Source: an uncultured Actinomycetes bacterium (lineage in GTDB: Bacteria; Actinomycetota; Acidimicrobiia; Acidimicrobiales; Microtrichaceae). From it: a DNA stretch of 64,000 bases. The stretch is taken from NCBI GenBank assembly GCA_903852755.1, contig CAINRS010000140.1, positions 22,052-86,051 of the forward strand, in the 5' to 3' direction. Shown here one piece after another: positions 9,504 through 17,959 of this stretch; position 1 is the first letter of the stretch; every line of letters begins with the position of its first letter. A model generated the notes under the pieces. That model did not search any database. It was not told the origin of the DNA and saw only the letters and a program-made list of their open reading frames with translations. A program made the position numbers and the translations under genes.

Positions 9504-9749
9504 TCAGGCCTCGCGCCGGCGGATCACCAGGATCTCGTCGGTCCGGAAGCTCGCCACCCGGACGGCCCAGCAGTCGATCCCCCGGCGCCCCCGTGTCCGG
9601 AAGAACGTGGTCATGCGCTGTTCCTGTTGGTAGGCGTCGGCCCCCTCGACCCGCTCACGGGTCCCGTCACGCAACCGGACCTCGTACTCCGGGGTGATGG
9701 GACTCCGTTCGGTGCCGGCAGTTCCGATCGGCTCCTCGATGATCCGCAC
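9504..9749 (-). CDS. Small hypothetical protein (81 aa)
   Basis: This is a short basic and acidic mixed protein with no recognised domain. Its middle reads as a beta-rich module (EYEVRLRDGTRERVEG...ILVIRRREA). GTG 9749 is chosen because GGAGG sits about 7 nt upstream; the longer in-frame extension to 9932 has no such site and crosses the promoter region. A TAGCGT -10 is present about 33 nt upstream. The gene is divergent from the zinc-ribbon gene at 9910. It could be a nucleic-acid-associated small protein, but nothing in the sequence proves it. Confidence 0.55.
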   Translation of the reverse strand: MRIIEEPIGTAGTERSPITPEYEVRLRDGTRERVEGADAYQQEQRMTTFFRTRGRRGIDCWAVRVASFRTDEILVIRRREA

Positions 9750-9782
9750 GTCGTGACCTCCGCTCCTCGTCGCTGCCCTCGA

Positions 9783-9788
9783 CGCTAC
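9783..9788 (-). promoter_or_regulatory. -10 element (TAGCGT) for the 81-aa protein
   Basis: TAGCGT on the minus strand gives a leader of roughly 25-30 nt that contains the GGAGG ribosome site used to place the start at 9749. Confidence 0.45.
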
Positions 9789-9909
9789 GCCGACCCGGTT
9801 GTGGACCGGTAGGGGGGTCTGGGTGTGGACACCCGCCCTGCGGGCTGTGGAGTTCCGGTGGACCGACGGTGTCCACACACCGGTCCTCCCGACGTGGGAG
9901 CATGTGGTC

Positions 9910-10104
9910 GTGGAGCAACTCGAGTCGTTCACGTACGAGTGTCCGCGGTGCAGCAGGTCGACGACCTCCGTCCACTACGGACCGTGCGACGAGTGCGCGG
10001 CGGAACTGCGCGTGACGGTCGCCGGCGCCGCCCGCGCCGTCGACGGGCCGGCCTACGAACCGAAGCTGAACGTCACCCCGAACGCCGTCGCGCTCAAGGA
10101 GTGA
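9910..10104 (+). CDS. Small zinc-ribbon protein (64 aa)
   Basis: Two Cys pairs, CPRC and, about 16 residues later, CDEC, predict a single structural zinc ribbon in the N-terminal half. The rest is a short tail ending LKE. GTG 9910 is preferred over GTG 9904 because GGAG at 9897-9900 lies 9 nt from 9910 but only 3 nt from 9904. The last 11 nt overlap the 3' end of the convergent acyl-CoA synthetase gene. Such small zinc ribbons can bind nucleic acid or protein partners; no specific role can be assigned. Confidence 0.6.
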   Translation: MEQLESFTYECPRCSRSTTSVHYGPCDECAAELRVTVAGAARAVDGPAYEPKLNVTPNAVALKE

Positions 10105-11779
10105 GCCCGCGGCGCTGCGCCGGGTCGGGCATCGTCGAGCCGGTGGCGACCTCCCGTGCCCAGCGGTAGTCGGCCTTCCCCGAGGGCGAGCGGACCACGT
10201 GGCCGACGCGGAGCACCACCTTGGGCAGCTTGTACCGGGCGACGGTCTCGCCGGCCCTGGCGAGGAGCTGTCCGTCGCTGACCTCGTGGCCGTCCCGCAG
10301 CTCGACGACGGCGACCACCTCCTCGCCCCACCGGTCGGACGGCCGACCACAGACCACGACGTCGGCGACGGCGGGATGGCGTCGGATCGCCTGCTCGACC
10401 TCCTCGACGAAGACCTTCTCGCCACCGGTGTTCACGCACACCGAGTCCCGCCCGAGCAGCCGGACGCTCCCGTCGGCGAGCCACTGTGCCCGGTCGCCGG
10501 GCACGGCGTAGCGCACGCCCGCGAGGACAGGGAACGTCGACGCCGTCCGATCAGGGTCCCCCAGGTAGCCGAGCGGCACCCGCCCCGATCGGGCCAGCCA
10601 CCCCACCTCGTCCTCCCCGGGCGCCAGCACACGCCTGCGCTGAGCGTCCAGGACGACGGCGCCCTCGGACGGCGTGAAGGGTGCGCCGGCGTCGGTGGGG
10701 TCCGACACCCTGGCGACACCCTGTCGTCCGGACTCGGTGGAGCCGAGCACGTCGACCACGGTGACACCGGGCAGGACCTCGAGCAGCGCCGCGCGGGTGT
10801 CGGGGGAGAGCACCGCCCCGCCCGAGAGCACGTGGCGAAGGGTCGGTAGGGCGCTCGGGTGAGCCCGGAGCTCGTCGACGAGGGGCCTGGCCATCGGGTC
10901 GCCGACGAGCAGCAGCGAGTCGACCCGCTGGTCGCGGACGGTCTGCACCAGGTCTGCCGGATCCACCGTGTGGGCCGAGCCCTGGATGACCACGGTGCCC
11001 CCGTCGAACCAGCACGAGATGGCGTTCCAGTGGGCGGCGCCGTGCATGAACGGCGGCGCCGGGAGGCAGCGCAACCGGTTGCCGGCCGTGGCGACGACCT
11101 CGTCGACGCTGGTGAACTCACGCCGCTCGGGGTGGCGGACCCCGAGCGCACCCACCAGGAAGTCGGCCTGACGCCAGGTCGCGCCCTTGGGCAGACCCGT
11201 GGTGCCACCCGTGTAGCAGATGTACAGGTCGTCGCCCGTCCAGGAACGGACGACATCGTCGGGCAGCGTCGGGTCGGCGTCGGCGAGCGCCGTCTCGTAC
11301 TCGGATGCGCCCCGGAGGAGGGGCGCGGCCGAGCCGTCCTCGATCCACAGCAGGAGTCGCGGGGCGGCGGAGGCCTGCTCGAGCGCAGCCGCCAGGGTCG
11401 GTCCGAACCGGCGCTCGAAGACCACGGCAGCGGCGCGACTGTCGCGGAGGATGTGCCCCAACTCGTCGGCGACGTACCGGTAGTTGACGTTCACCGGAAC
11501 GGCCCGGGCCTTCCACGCCCCGACCATGGCCTCGAGGTACTCGGGACGGTTGTGGAGGTAGAGCGCCACGTGGTCGTGCACCGACTCCCACCGCGGGACC
11601 TCGCCGAAGGCTCCGTGGGCTCGCACGTCGTGGGCGAGGAGCACGTTGGCGAATCGACGAGTGCGCTCACCGAACCCCGAGCGGGTCCACTCGCGGTCCC
11701 GGTGGACCACCATGGGGTGGTCGGGCCGGTCGGACTCGAAGGCCTCGAGCACCGGCGGGATGCTCAGCTCCACGGCCAC
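10094..11779 (-). CDS. AMP-dependent acyl-CoA synthetase/ligase (FadD-like)
   Basis: The 561-residue ANL-superfamily enzyme activates a carboxylic acid as acyl-AMP and then acyl-CoA. The ATP-binding P-loop is YTGGTTGLPKGATW (mid-N domain). The adenylate motif appears as GSTESG, and the hinge/C-domain region contains GRDSVCVNTGGEKVF and, near the C-terminus, the catalytic-Lys stretch SPSGKADYRWA. GTG 11779 is chosen as the first start after the upstream ABC-ATPase stop, 14 nt away; GTG 11773 is also possible. It probably forms the last gene of the transporter operon, so the imported substrate may be acylated or degraded. The acyl substrate is unknown. Confidence 0.85.
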   Translation of the reverse strand: MAVELSIPPVLEAFESDRPDHPMVVHRDREWTRSGFGERTRRFANVLLAHDVRAHGAFGEVPRWESVHDHVALYLHNRPEYLEAMVGAWKARAVPVNVNYRYVADELGHILRDSRAAAVVFERRFGPTLAAALEQASAAPRLLLWIEDGSAAPLLRGASEYETALADADPTLPDDVVRSWTGDDLYICYTGGTTGLPKGATWRQADFLVGALGVRHPERREFTSVDEVVATAGNRLRCLPAPPFMHGAAHWNAISCWFDGGTVVIQGSAHTVDPADLVQTVRDQRVDSLLLVGDPMARPLVDELRAHPSALPTLRHVLSGGAVLSPDTRAALLEVLPGVTVVDVLGSTESGRQGVARVSDPTDAGAPFTPSEGAVVLDAQRRRVLAPGEDEVGWLARSGRVPLGYLGDPDRTASTFPVLAGVRYAVPGDRAQWLADGSVRLLGRDSVCVNTGGEKVFVEEVEQAIRRHPAVADVVVCGRPSDRWGEEVVAVVELRDGHEVSDGQLLARAGETVARYKLPKVVLRVGHVVRSPSGKADYRWAREVATGSTMPDPAQRRGLTP

Positions 11780-11793
11780 ACCGTCCGCGTCGT

Positions 11794-12813
11794 TCAGTGC
11801 ACGCCGGGGGCCGCCACCGGGGTGACGAGTGGCGCGTGGCAGGCCACGTAGTGGCCGTCTCCGACGCGCTGCATCTGGGGTTCGACCTGGGCGCACACGT
11901 CGTGCGCCCGCGGGCACCGCGTGCGGAACCGACACCCCGATGGCGGATCCAGCGGGGAGGGGAGCTCCCCGCCGAGGTGCCCGGTGGCTCCCGGGTCGGC
12001 CGCCGGATCAGGGATCGGGATGGCGGCGAGCAGCGCTGCGGTGTACGGGTGCGCCGGCTGGCGGTACATGACGTCGGGCGGACCGATCTCGCACATCTTG
12101 CCGAGGTACATCACCGCGACACGGTCCGAGACGTTCTTCACGACGGCGAGGTCGTGGGCGACGAACACGAGCGTCAGACGGTACCGCTGCTTCATGTCCT
12201 CGAGCAGGTTGAGGATCTGCGCCTGCACCGACACGTCGAGCGCCGACACGGGTTCGTCGCAGATGATCAGGCGGGGGTCGGTGATGACGGCCCGGGCGAT
12301 CGAGATGCGCTGGCACTGGCCACCCGAGAACTCGAACGGCTTGCGGCTCGCCGCTGCATCTGGGTCGATGCCGACGGTCGACAGGACGTCGAGGACCTTG
12401 CGGCGTCGCTCGTCCGGGGTGCCGAGCTTCCAGACGTTCAGCGGCTCGGACACGATGTCGGTCACGACCCGGCGAGGGTTCAGCGACGAGATCGGATCCT
12501 GGAAGATCATCTGGAACCCCGGTCGCGACCGCCGCAGCGACTCGCCCGAGAGCTCCGTCAACTCCACGCCGTCGAGGCGGACCGACCCGCGGGTCGGACG
12601 CGGGAGCTGCATGATCGCCTTGCCGGTGGTCGACTTGCCGCATCCGGACTCGCCGACGAGGCCGAGCGTCTCGCCCTCGGCGACGTCGAAGGAGATGTTC
12701 GACACGGCCGACACGACGCCCTTGCGTCCGGCCTTGAACTCGACGACCAGGTTCTCGACCCGCAGGAGGACGTCCTCGGGGGCGCGGAGGTGCGCGGTGC
12801 CGCTGCCGGCCAT
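11794..12813 (-). CDS. Oligopeptide/dipeptide ABC transporter ATPase (OppF/DppF type)
   Basis: The 339-residue cytoplasmic ATPase has Walker A GESGCGKS, signature FSGGQCQR, Walker B LIICDEPVSALD and the switch His in VAHDLAVV. The C-terminal oligo_HPY extension contains three conserved Cys (GCRFRTRCPRAHDVC), which in this subfamily can ligate an Fe-S cluster. The ATG shares its A with the TGA of the upstream ATPase gene (TGATG), showing translational coupling. An in-frame open stretch continues upstream through the OppD gene, but it is antisense-type noise with no homology. It pairs with the second ATPase to power the permeases encoded further upstream. Confidence 0.92.
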   Translation of the reverse strand: MAGSGTAHLRAPEDVLLRVENLVVEFKAGRKGVVSAVSNISFDVAEGETLGLVGESGCGKSTTGKAIMQLPRPTRGSVRLDGVELTELSGESLRRSRPGFQMIFQDPISSLNPRRVVTDIVSEPLNVWKLGTPDERRRKVLDVLSTVGIDPDAAASRKPFEFSGGQCQRISIARAVITDPRLIICDEPVSALDVSVQAQILNLLEDMKQRYRLTLVFVAHDLAVVKNVSDRVAVMYLGKMCEIGPPDVMYRQPAHPYTAALLAAIPIPDPAADPGATGHLGGELPSPLDPPSGCRFRTRCPRAHDVCAQVEPQMQRVGDGHYVACHAPLVTPVAAPGVH

Positions 12814-14072
12814 CAGGTCGCTCCCGGAGGTCGCGGGCGGAAGGGTGGTGGGGTCGGCGGGGCCGGCGGCGGAGCGACCGGTGGCGCGGGTGGAGCCGGT
12901 GCCTGCACCGGTGGGGTCGGTGGGAGCGGCGGCGGAGCGGGTGTGCCCTGGGGCGCTCCGGGAGCCACCGGTGGCTGGCCGACGGGCGGCGACAGGGGGG
13001 TGACCGGGGGACTCGGCGGAGCGGCCTCGGATGCGAGCCGCGCCTTCACGGCGAGCGTCTCGGGGGAGCCCACCGGGTAGAAGCAGGCGAAGTAGTGCCC
13101 CGGGGTGGCGGCCTCCTGCAGGGGTGGCCGCTCGACGAGGCACCGCTCCTGGACGTAGGGGCACCGCGGGCTGAAGGCGCAGCCCGCCGGCGGGTTGACC
13201 AGGTCGGGTGGCCGGCCACCGATGGCGAGCAACCTGGTGTGGGACGGCTGGTCGAGCCGGGGGATGGCCGAGAGCAGCGCCTCGGTGTACGGCATCTGCA
13301 TCTCGTTGAACAACACGGCGGTGGGAGCGGTCTCGACGATCCGGCCGGCGTACATGACGGCGATGTGGTCCGCACGTCCGGCCACGACCCCGAGGTCGTG
13401 GGTGACCAGGATGATCGCCATGTAGCGCTCTCGTTGCTGTTCGGCGAGCAGGTCGAGGATCTGCGCCTGGACGGTGACGTCGAGCGCCGTCGTCGGCTCG
13501 TCGGCGAGCAGCAGCTTGGGACCGCACGCCAGTGCGACGGCGATCACGACACGCTGCCGCATCCCACCGGACATCTCGTGGGGGTAGGCATCGAAGCGCT
13601 GCTCCGCCTCGGGGATGCGCACGGCACGGAGCAGGGCGACCGCCGTCGCCCGGGCCTCGGACTTGTCCATGCCCAGGTGGAACCGGAGCGACTCGGTGAT
13701 CTGGTGTCCGACCTTCATCACGGGGTTGAGGGCGGTCATCGGGTCCTGGAACACCATGGCCATCTCGGTGCCCCACATCTCGCGGTAGCCCTCGCCGTCC
13801 AGCGCGGAGATGTCCCGGCCCTCGAATCGGACGGAGCCCGACCGCTCGGCGTTGGGGGCCAGCAGTCCCATGATCGACCTCGACAGCACGGACTTGCCGG
13901 AGCCGGACTCGCCCACGATGCCGAGCGTCTGCCCACGGCCGAGCGTCAGGGAGACGCCGTCGACCGAGCGGACCAGGCCCCGAGGGGTGCGGAACGAGGT
14001 CCGCAGGTCGACCACCTCGAGCAGCGGTCCGTCCCACGGCAACGGGCTCACCGGGGTCGGGACGGAGCTCAC
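12813..14072 (-). CDS. Oligopeptide/dipeptide ABC transporter ATPase (OppD/DppD type) with proline-rich tail
   Basis: The 419-residue ATPase has Walker A GESGSGKS, signature MSGGMRQR, Walker [13 protein letters not shown] and switch VTHDLGVV, followed by the oligo_HPY Cys motif ([15 protein letters not shown]). The family normally ends soon after this motif at about 330-350 residues. Here about 70 further residues are almost entirely Pro and Ala ([12 protein letters not shown]), a low-complexity extension. GTG 14072 overlaps the upstream permease stop (GTGA). It forms the heterodimeric ATPase with the next gene product. Confidence 0.92.
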   Translation of the reverse strand: MSSVPTPVSPLPWDGPLLEVVDLRTSFRTPRGLVRSVDGVSLTLGRGQTLGIVGESGSGKSVLSRSIMGLLAPNAERSGSVRFEGRDISALDGEGYREMWGTEMAMVFQDPMTALNPVMKVGHQITESLRFHLGMDKSEARATAVALLRAVRIPEAEQRFDAYPHEMSGGMRQRVVIAVALACGPKLLLADEPTTALDVTVQAQILDLLAEQQRERYMAIILVTHDLGVVAGRADHIAVMYAGRIVETAPTAVLFNEMQMPYTEALLSAIPRLDQPSHTRLLAIGGRPPDLVNPPAGCAFSPRCPYVQERCLVERPPLQEAATPGHYFACFYPVGSPETLAVKARLASEAAPPSPPVTPLSPPVGQPPVAPGAPQGTPAPPPLPPTPPVQAPAPPAPPVAPPPAPPTPPPFRPRPPGAT

Positions 14073-15211
14073 AGGACCGACTCCCGCACCTCGAAGCGCT
14101 TGGCCACCACGTCCGCGAGGTAGTTGAGGGCGAGCACCGTGATGAACAGGACGATGACCGTGATCATCACCATGTGCGGCGACCTGCGGAGCTGGTCCCG
14201 GTTCTCGGCGATGATGTTGCCCCACGAGGGGGTCGGCAGCTGGACGCCGACACCGAAGAGGCTCAGCCCGCCCTCGGCCACGATGGCGATGCCCACGCCG
14301 AGCAGCGCGATCGACATCATCGCCGGGACCACGTTGGGCAGGACCTCGCGGAACATCGTCCTCCAGCTCTTGGCACCCATGGCCCGGGAGGCGAGCACGA
14401 ACTCCCGCTCCGACCACACGAGGGTGTTGGCCCTGGTGATGCGGCCGAGGATCGGGATGGACACCACACCGAGTCCCAGGATCACCACCATGATCCGCCG
14501 GGAGCTGCTGGTGTCGTCCCCCGAGGCGAGCACGGTCACGAGTGCGAGGGCGAGGACGAACTGGGGGATGGCGAGCAGGATGGTCATCGCCGGCGTGATG
14601 ATCCCGTCGACCCGTCCCCGGAAGTACCCGGTCACCAGCCCGAGGAAGCCGCCGATCACCATGCCGAACGCGACGGCGCCGAAGCCGATGGCGAACGACG
14701 AGCGGGTGCCGTAGACGATCCGGCTGAGCATGTCCCGGCCGAGGGTGTCGGCACCGAGGAGCGACCCCTGGTTGCGCGAGACGTGGACCGCCAGCGTGGC
14801 CAGGAGCACGACGGCGGCGACCACGCCGAACACCACCCGGACCGCCCGGGTGCGCTCGCCGGTCTGGTCCCCGCGGCGCACCACCGACACCACGAGGAGG
14901 TACGCCACGCCGAGCACCGCCAGCGCGCCGAGTCCGAGCAGCCACTGGTTCACCACCGGACCCTGGCGGGCGAGGAGGGCCTCGGAGACCTCGGGGTCGG
15001 GGATCGGCAGGAAGGGGGCGATCAGGGCGAGCGCGGCGAGTCCGACGATCCAGCCGAGCGACAGCCACGCGGCGAGGCCGATCCCCCGGCGGCGGGCGTT
15101 CGGGTCGACGGGTTCGAGTTCCTCGGCGGTGATGGCGAGTGCGGTGACCTCGAGCGACGGATCGAGGTGCGTGACGCTGGTGTCGCGCCCGACGGGGTAG
15201 TGGTCGCTCAT
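14069..15211 (-). CDS. Peptide ABC transporter permease (DppC/OppC type)
   Basis: The 380-residue inner-membrane permease carries the BPD_transp_1 domain. The EAA loop that contacts the ATPase is recognisable (SRAMGAKSWRTMFREVLPNVV). The N-terminus is longer than usual: about 50 cytoplasmic residues, two extra hydrophobic helices and an Arg-rich loop before the conserved GTDxxGRD-like motif (GADTLGRDMLSR). ATG 15211 overlaps the preceding permease stop by 4 nt (ATGA). It forms the translocation pore with the DppB-type subunit. Confidence 0.92.
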   Translation of the reverse strand: MSDHYPVGRDTSVTHLDPSLEVTALAITAEELEPVDPNARRRGIGLAAWLSLGWIVGLAALALIAPFLPIPDPEVSEALLARQGPVVNQWLLGLGALAVLGVAYLLVVSVVRRGDQTGERTRAVRVVFGVVAAVVLLATLAVHVSRNQGSLLGADTLGRDMLSRIVYGTRSSFAIGFGAVAFGMVIGGFLGLVTGYFRGRVDGIITPAMTILLAIPQFVLALALVTVLASGDDTSSSRRIMVVILGLGVVSIPILGRITRANTLVWSEREFVLASRAMGAKSWRTMFREVLPNVVPAMMSIALLGVGIAIVAEGGLSLFGVGVQLPTPSWGNIIAENRDQLRRSPHMVMITVIVLFITVLALNYLADVVAKRFEVRESVL

Positions 15212-16146
15212 CGCCGGATCCTCGGGTCCAGGACGCTGTAGAGGATGTCGACCCCGAAGTTCACCAGCACGTAGAAGATGGCGATGATCGCGACCATGGA
15301 CTGGAACGCCACCACCTGCCGGGTGGCGATCGCCTCGGCGATGAGGAAGCCCATCCCCGGGATCTGGAACACCACCTCGACGATGAGCGCCCCGCCGATG
15401 AGGGTCCCGACGTTCAGTCCGGCGACCGTCAGGAGCGTGAGCGACGACGGACGGAGGGCGTGGCGGAACAGGATCCGCTTGTTCCGGAGGCCCTTGGCCT
15501 TCGCCATGGTGATGAAGTCCTGCTGCAGGGTCGCGATCATGTCGCTGCGGAGCAGCCGCATGTAGACGGCGACCTGTCCGACGGCCAGGGTGACCACCGG
15601 CAGGAACACCGTCTGGAAGTGCTCGACCGGGTTCTCCTCGATCGGTGTGTAGCCGGTCGCCTTGAACCAACCCAGCTTGACCGCCAGGTAGTACTGCAGG
15701 ACGAACCCGAGCGCGAACGTCGGGATGGCCAGCATCGCGAACGCCGAGGTGTTCGACAATCGGTCGAAGAACGAGTCCTTCCGGTACGCCGCGAACACGC
15801 CGACCGGAATCGCGATCAACAGCGCGATCACCTGGGCGTAGATCATGAGGACGAGCGACACCGGGAGCGCCTGCCAGACCCGTTCCGACACCGGCCGGGT
15901 GGAGCTCACCGCGTAGTAGTTCCCCATGTCCCCGGTCGCGAAGCCACCGAGCCAGGAGGTGTACCGGGCGATGAACGGCTGGTCGAGCTCGAGGTCCGCA
16001 CGGACCGCCTCGCGTTGCTCGTCGCTCCCGAAGGGAACGAGGACCTCGACGGGGTCACCGGGGAGCAGTTCGAGGAGCAGGGACGCGAACAACGTCACCA
16101 GCACCACGGTGATCAGGAGTTGACCGAGTTTCCGGAGGGCGACCAT
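15208..16146 (-). CDS. Peptide ABC transporter permease (DppB/OppB type)
   Basis: The 312-residue permease has six predicted helices. The conserved N-terminal LLELLPGDPVEVL motif and the EAA-like loop MAKAKGLRNKRILFRHALRPS are visible. It ends with YSVLDPRIRR, the standard C-terminus of DppB proteins. The ATG lies 42 nt after the binding-protein stop, and that gap holds a strong stem-loop. The subunit pairs with the DppC-type permease. Confidence 0.94.
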   Translation of the reverse strand: MVALRKLGQLLITVVLVTLFASLLLELLPGDPVEVLVPFGSDEQREAVRADLELDQPFIARYTSWLGGFATGDMGNYYAVSSTRPVSERVWQALPVSLVLMIYAQVIALLIAIPVGVFAAYRKDSFFDRLSNTSAFAMLAIPTFALGFVLQYYLAVKLGWFKATGYTPIEENPVEHFQTVFLPVVTLAVGQVAVYMRLLRSDMIATLQQDFITMAKAKGLRNKRILFRHALRPSSLTLLTVAGLNVGTLIGGALIVEVVFQIPGMGFLIAEAIATRQVVAFQSMVAIIAIFYVLVNFGVDILYSVLDPRIRR

Positions 16147-16154
16147 GGGGGTTC

Positions 16155-16181
16155 GGGGCCCGGGCGGTCGGCCCGGGCCCC
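16155..16181 (-). terminator. Intra-operon stem-loop between binding protein and permease genes
   Basis: An 11-bp perfect GC-only stem (16155-16165 pairs with 16171-16181) with a 5-nt loop sits between the SBP stop and the permease start. It has no U-tract. In ABC operons such hairpins stabilise the SBP message or cause partial termination, giving excess binding protein. Confidence 0.65.
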
Positions 16182-16188
16182 ATCAACC

Positions 16189-17850
16189 TCAGTTCGTGAC
16201 GTACAGGCCCAGGACCGGGTGGCCCGTCGCGAGACCCGGGAACGGCTCGCTGCCGTCGGGGTTGTTCGGTCCGTAGACACCGCTGACTCCCTTGGAGGCG
16301 ATGTCCCACTGGGTCCAGTTCAGCCAGATGTTGTACGCCTCGGACCCGAAGCGCCGGTTGAGCTCCTCGTAGATGGCGGCAGCCTGCTCCTTGTCCGGCT
16401 CGGCCCGACCGGCGTCGAGCAGTCGGTCGATCTCGGGGTCGGAGAACTTGCCGAAGTTCACGGGGGAGCCGCTCTTCCACCAGTTGTACTGGCCGTCGGG
16501 GTTGCCACCGGGGTGGTTCCGCCAGCTGAGGGCCTGCCAGTCGCCACCGAGCGCGGTGTTGATCAGCGCCGCCTGCTCCACCTGCCGGAGGTTGACCTTG
16601 GCACCGAACTTCTCGGCCTGCTCCTTGATGAACTGGGCAGCCTTGACCACGCCGGGGTCGGGGGTCGACACGAGGGTGAACTCGAGCGGACCGCCGATCT
16701 CCTGGGCGCAGGTGTCGGCGAACTGCTGGGCCTTGGCGGGGTCGAACTCCGGGTAGCCGGCGTTCTCGAGGTACCCGATGTCACCCTTGCCGAACGGACC
16801 GGATGCCATGGTGAACAGGTCGAGGTTGATCACCTTGTTGTAGGCGTCACGATCGAGCGCGTAGGCGGCCGCGAGTCGGCAGTTCTTGTTGTTGAACGGC
16901 GGGATGGAGGCGTTGAGCATCCCGTAGGACACCTCTGCGAACTCATCGGATTCGACGAGTTCCACCTCGCCCGCATCACGCTGGTCGCGCAGTTCGATGA
17001 TCTGCTCGGCACCCGAGGTGTGGATCATGTTGGCCTCACCCGAGTTGAGCGCGTTCAGGCGGGAGTTCGCCTCGGGGTACGGCTTGAACGTGATCTTGTC
17101 GAGGTAGGGGAGCTGGGTGCCGCTCGCGTCCTTCTGCCAGTAGTTCGGGTTCTTGACCGCCGTCAGGCTGTCGTTGACCTTCCACTCCTGGAGCTTGAAC
17201 GGGCCGGTTCCGATCATGTTGCGGTCGCACGTCGCCGGATCGTCGAGCTGCGCCTGGGCCATCATCCCGACCCGGCCCGAGGAGAACAGGGTGCCGGGCA
17301 GCGACGGCCACGGGGACTTGGTGGTGATGAGGACCGTGGACGGGTCGACCACGCTCACGTCCTGGATCGGCTCGAACACGAACCGGAACAGCAGCGGCTG
17401 GCGAGCCGGGTAGGCGCCCCGGTAGGCGTCGATGTTGTTCTTGACCACCTGCGCGTCGAGCGGTGTCCCGTCGTGGAAGGTGATCCCCGGGCGGAGCTTC
17501 ACGGTCCACTGCGTGAAGTCGGCGTTCGGGGTCAGGCTCTCGGCGAGGTAGCCGGAGAAGTTGCCCTCGCTGTCGGGGATCGTGAGGGTGTCGTAGATCG
17601 CCCGGGCGACCTGGATGCCGGAGATCGCCAACTGCGACTCGGCGAGGCAGTAGCCGCCGGAGCTCTCGGCCTCGAGGCCGTAGACCACCTCACCGCCGAC
17701 GGTGGGCGTGTCACTGCCGCTGCTGCCGCCCGAGTCGTTACCTCCGCCCCCACTCGTGTCCGCACCACCGCCGCAGGCCGCAGCGATGAACGCCACGGCG
17801 GCGACGAGGCCGATGGCCACCTTCCGCATCCGGTGTCGGTCCTGGTGCAC
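16189..17850 (-). CDS. Extracellular solute-binding lipoprotein, family 5 (peptide/nickel-type)
   Basis: The 553-residue SBP_bac_5 protein has a lipoprotein signal: basic n-region, hydrophobic helix and lipobox IAAAC with the lipidated Cys at 26, followed by a Gly/Ser/Asp linker. Family landmarks include IYDTLT, the WTVKLRPGITFHDGTPLDA stretch and IGTGPFKL. GTG 17850 is preferred because GGGGGAA lies about 4 nt upstream. ATG 17829 would also leave a complete signal peptide. GTG 17898 is a third possibility, because a TAGATT -10 lies 7 nt before it, but that gives an unusually long, His/Asp-rich n-region. It delivers ligand to the permeases; peptide is likely but unproven. Confidence 0.9.
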   Translation of the reverse strand: MHQDRHRMRKVAIGLVAAVAFIAAACGGGADTSGGGGNDSGGSSGSDTPTVGGEVVYGLEAESSGGYCLAESQLAISGIQVARAIYDTLTIPDSEGNFSGYLAESLTPNADFTQWTVKLRPGITFHDGTPLDAQVVKNNIDAYRGAYPARQPLLFRFVFEPIQDVSVVDPSTVLITTKSPWPSLPGTLFSSGRVGMMAQAQLDDPATCDRNMIGTGPFKLQEWKVNDSLTAVKNPNYWQKDASGTQLPYLDKITFKPYPEANSRLNALNSGEANMIHTSGAEQIIELRDQRDAGEVELVESDEFAEVSYGMLNASIPPFNNKNCRLAAAYALDRDAYNKVINLDLFTMASGPFGKGDIGYLENAGYPEFDPAKAQQFADTCAQEIGGPLEFTLVSTPDPGVVKAAQFIKEQAEKFGAKVNLRQVEQAALINTALGGDWQALSWRNHPGGNPDGQYNWWKSGSPVNFGKFSDPEIDRLLDAGRAEPDKEQAAAIYEELNRRFGSEAYNIWLNWTQWDIASKGVSGVYGPNNPDGSEPFPGLATGHPVLGLYVTN

Positions 17851-17860
17851 GAGTTCCCCC

Positions 17861-17890
17861 TGATGGTCGGTGACGTGATGGTCGGTGACG
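17861..17890 (-). repeat. 15-bp perfect tandem duplication in the SBP leader
   Basis: Two identical 15-bp units (17861-17875 and 17876-17890) lie between the predicted -10 and the Shine-Dalgarno of the binding-protein gene. The unit length is a multiple of three, so it keeps the alternative upstream frame open. Confidence 0.9.
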
Positions 17891-17905
17891 GACTTCACAG
17901 CGCGG

Positions 17906-17911
17906 AATCTA
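17906..17911 (-). promoter_or_regulatory. -10 element (TAGATT) of the ABC transporter operon
   Basis: TAGATT on the minus strand predicts a transcription start near 17899, either leaderless at GTG 17898 or with a roughly 49-nt leader to GTG 17850. Confidence 0.55.
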
Positions 17912-17959
17912 CCCCACGGCCACCGGCTGTCAACGCAGGCGGGCCCTGATCGGCGGACC

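Noticed and set aside
11794..14037. Apparent fusion of the second ABC ATPase with a long upstream extension
   Set aside because: The extension is an out-of-frame reading of the OppD-type gene. The real start is ATG 12813, which shares a base with the upstream stop.
15460..17949. 829-codon plus-strand frame across the ABC transporter
   Set aside because: It is antisense to the permease and binding-protein genes, which have clear family motifs. The translation is low-complexity and lacks motifs.
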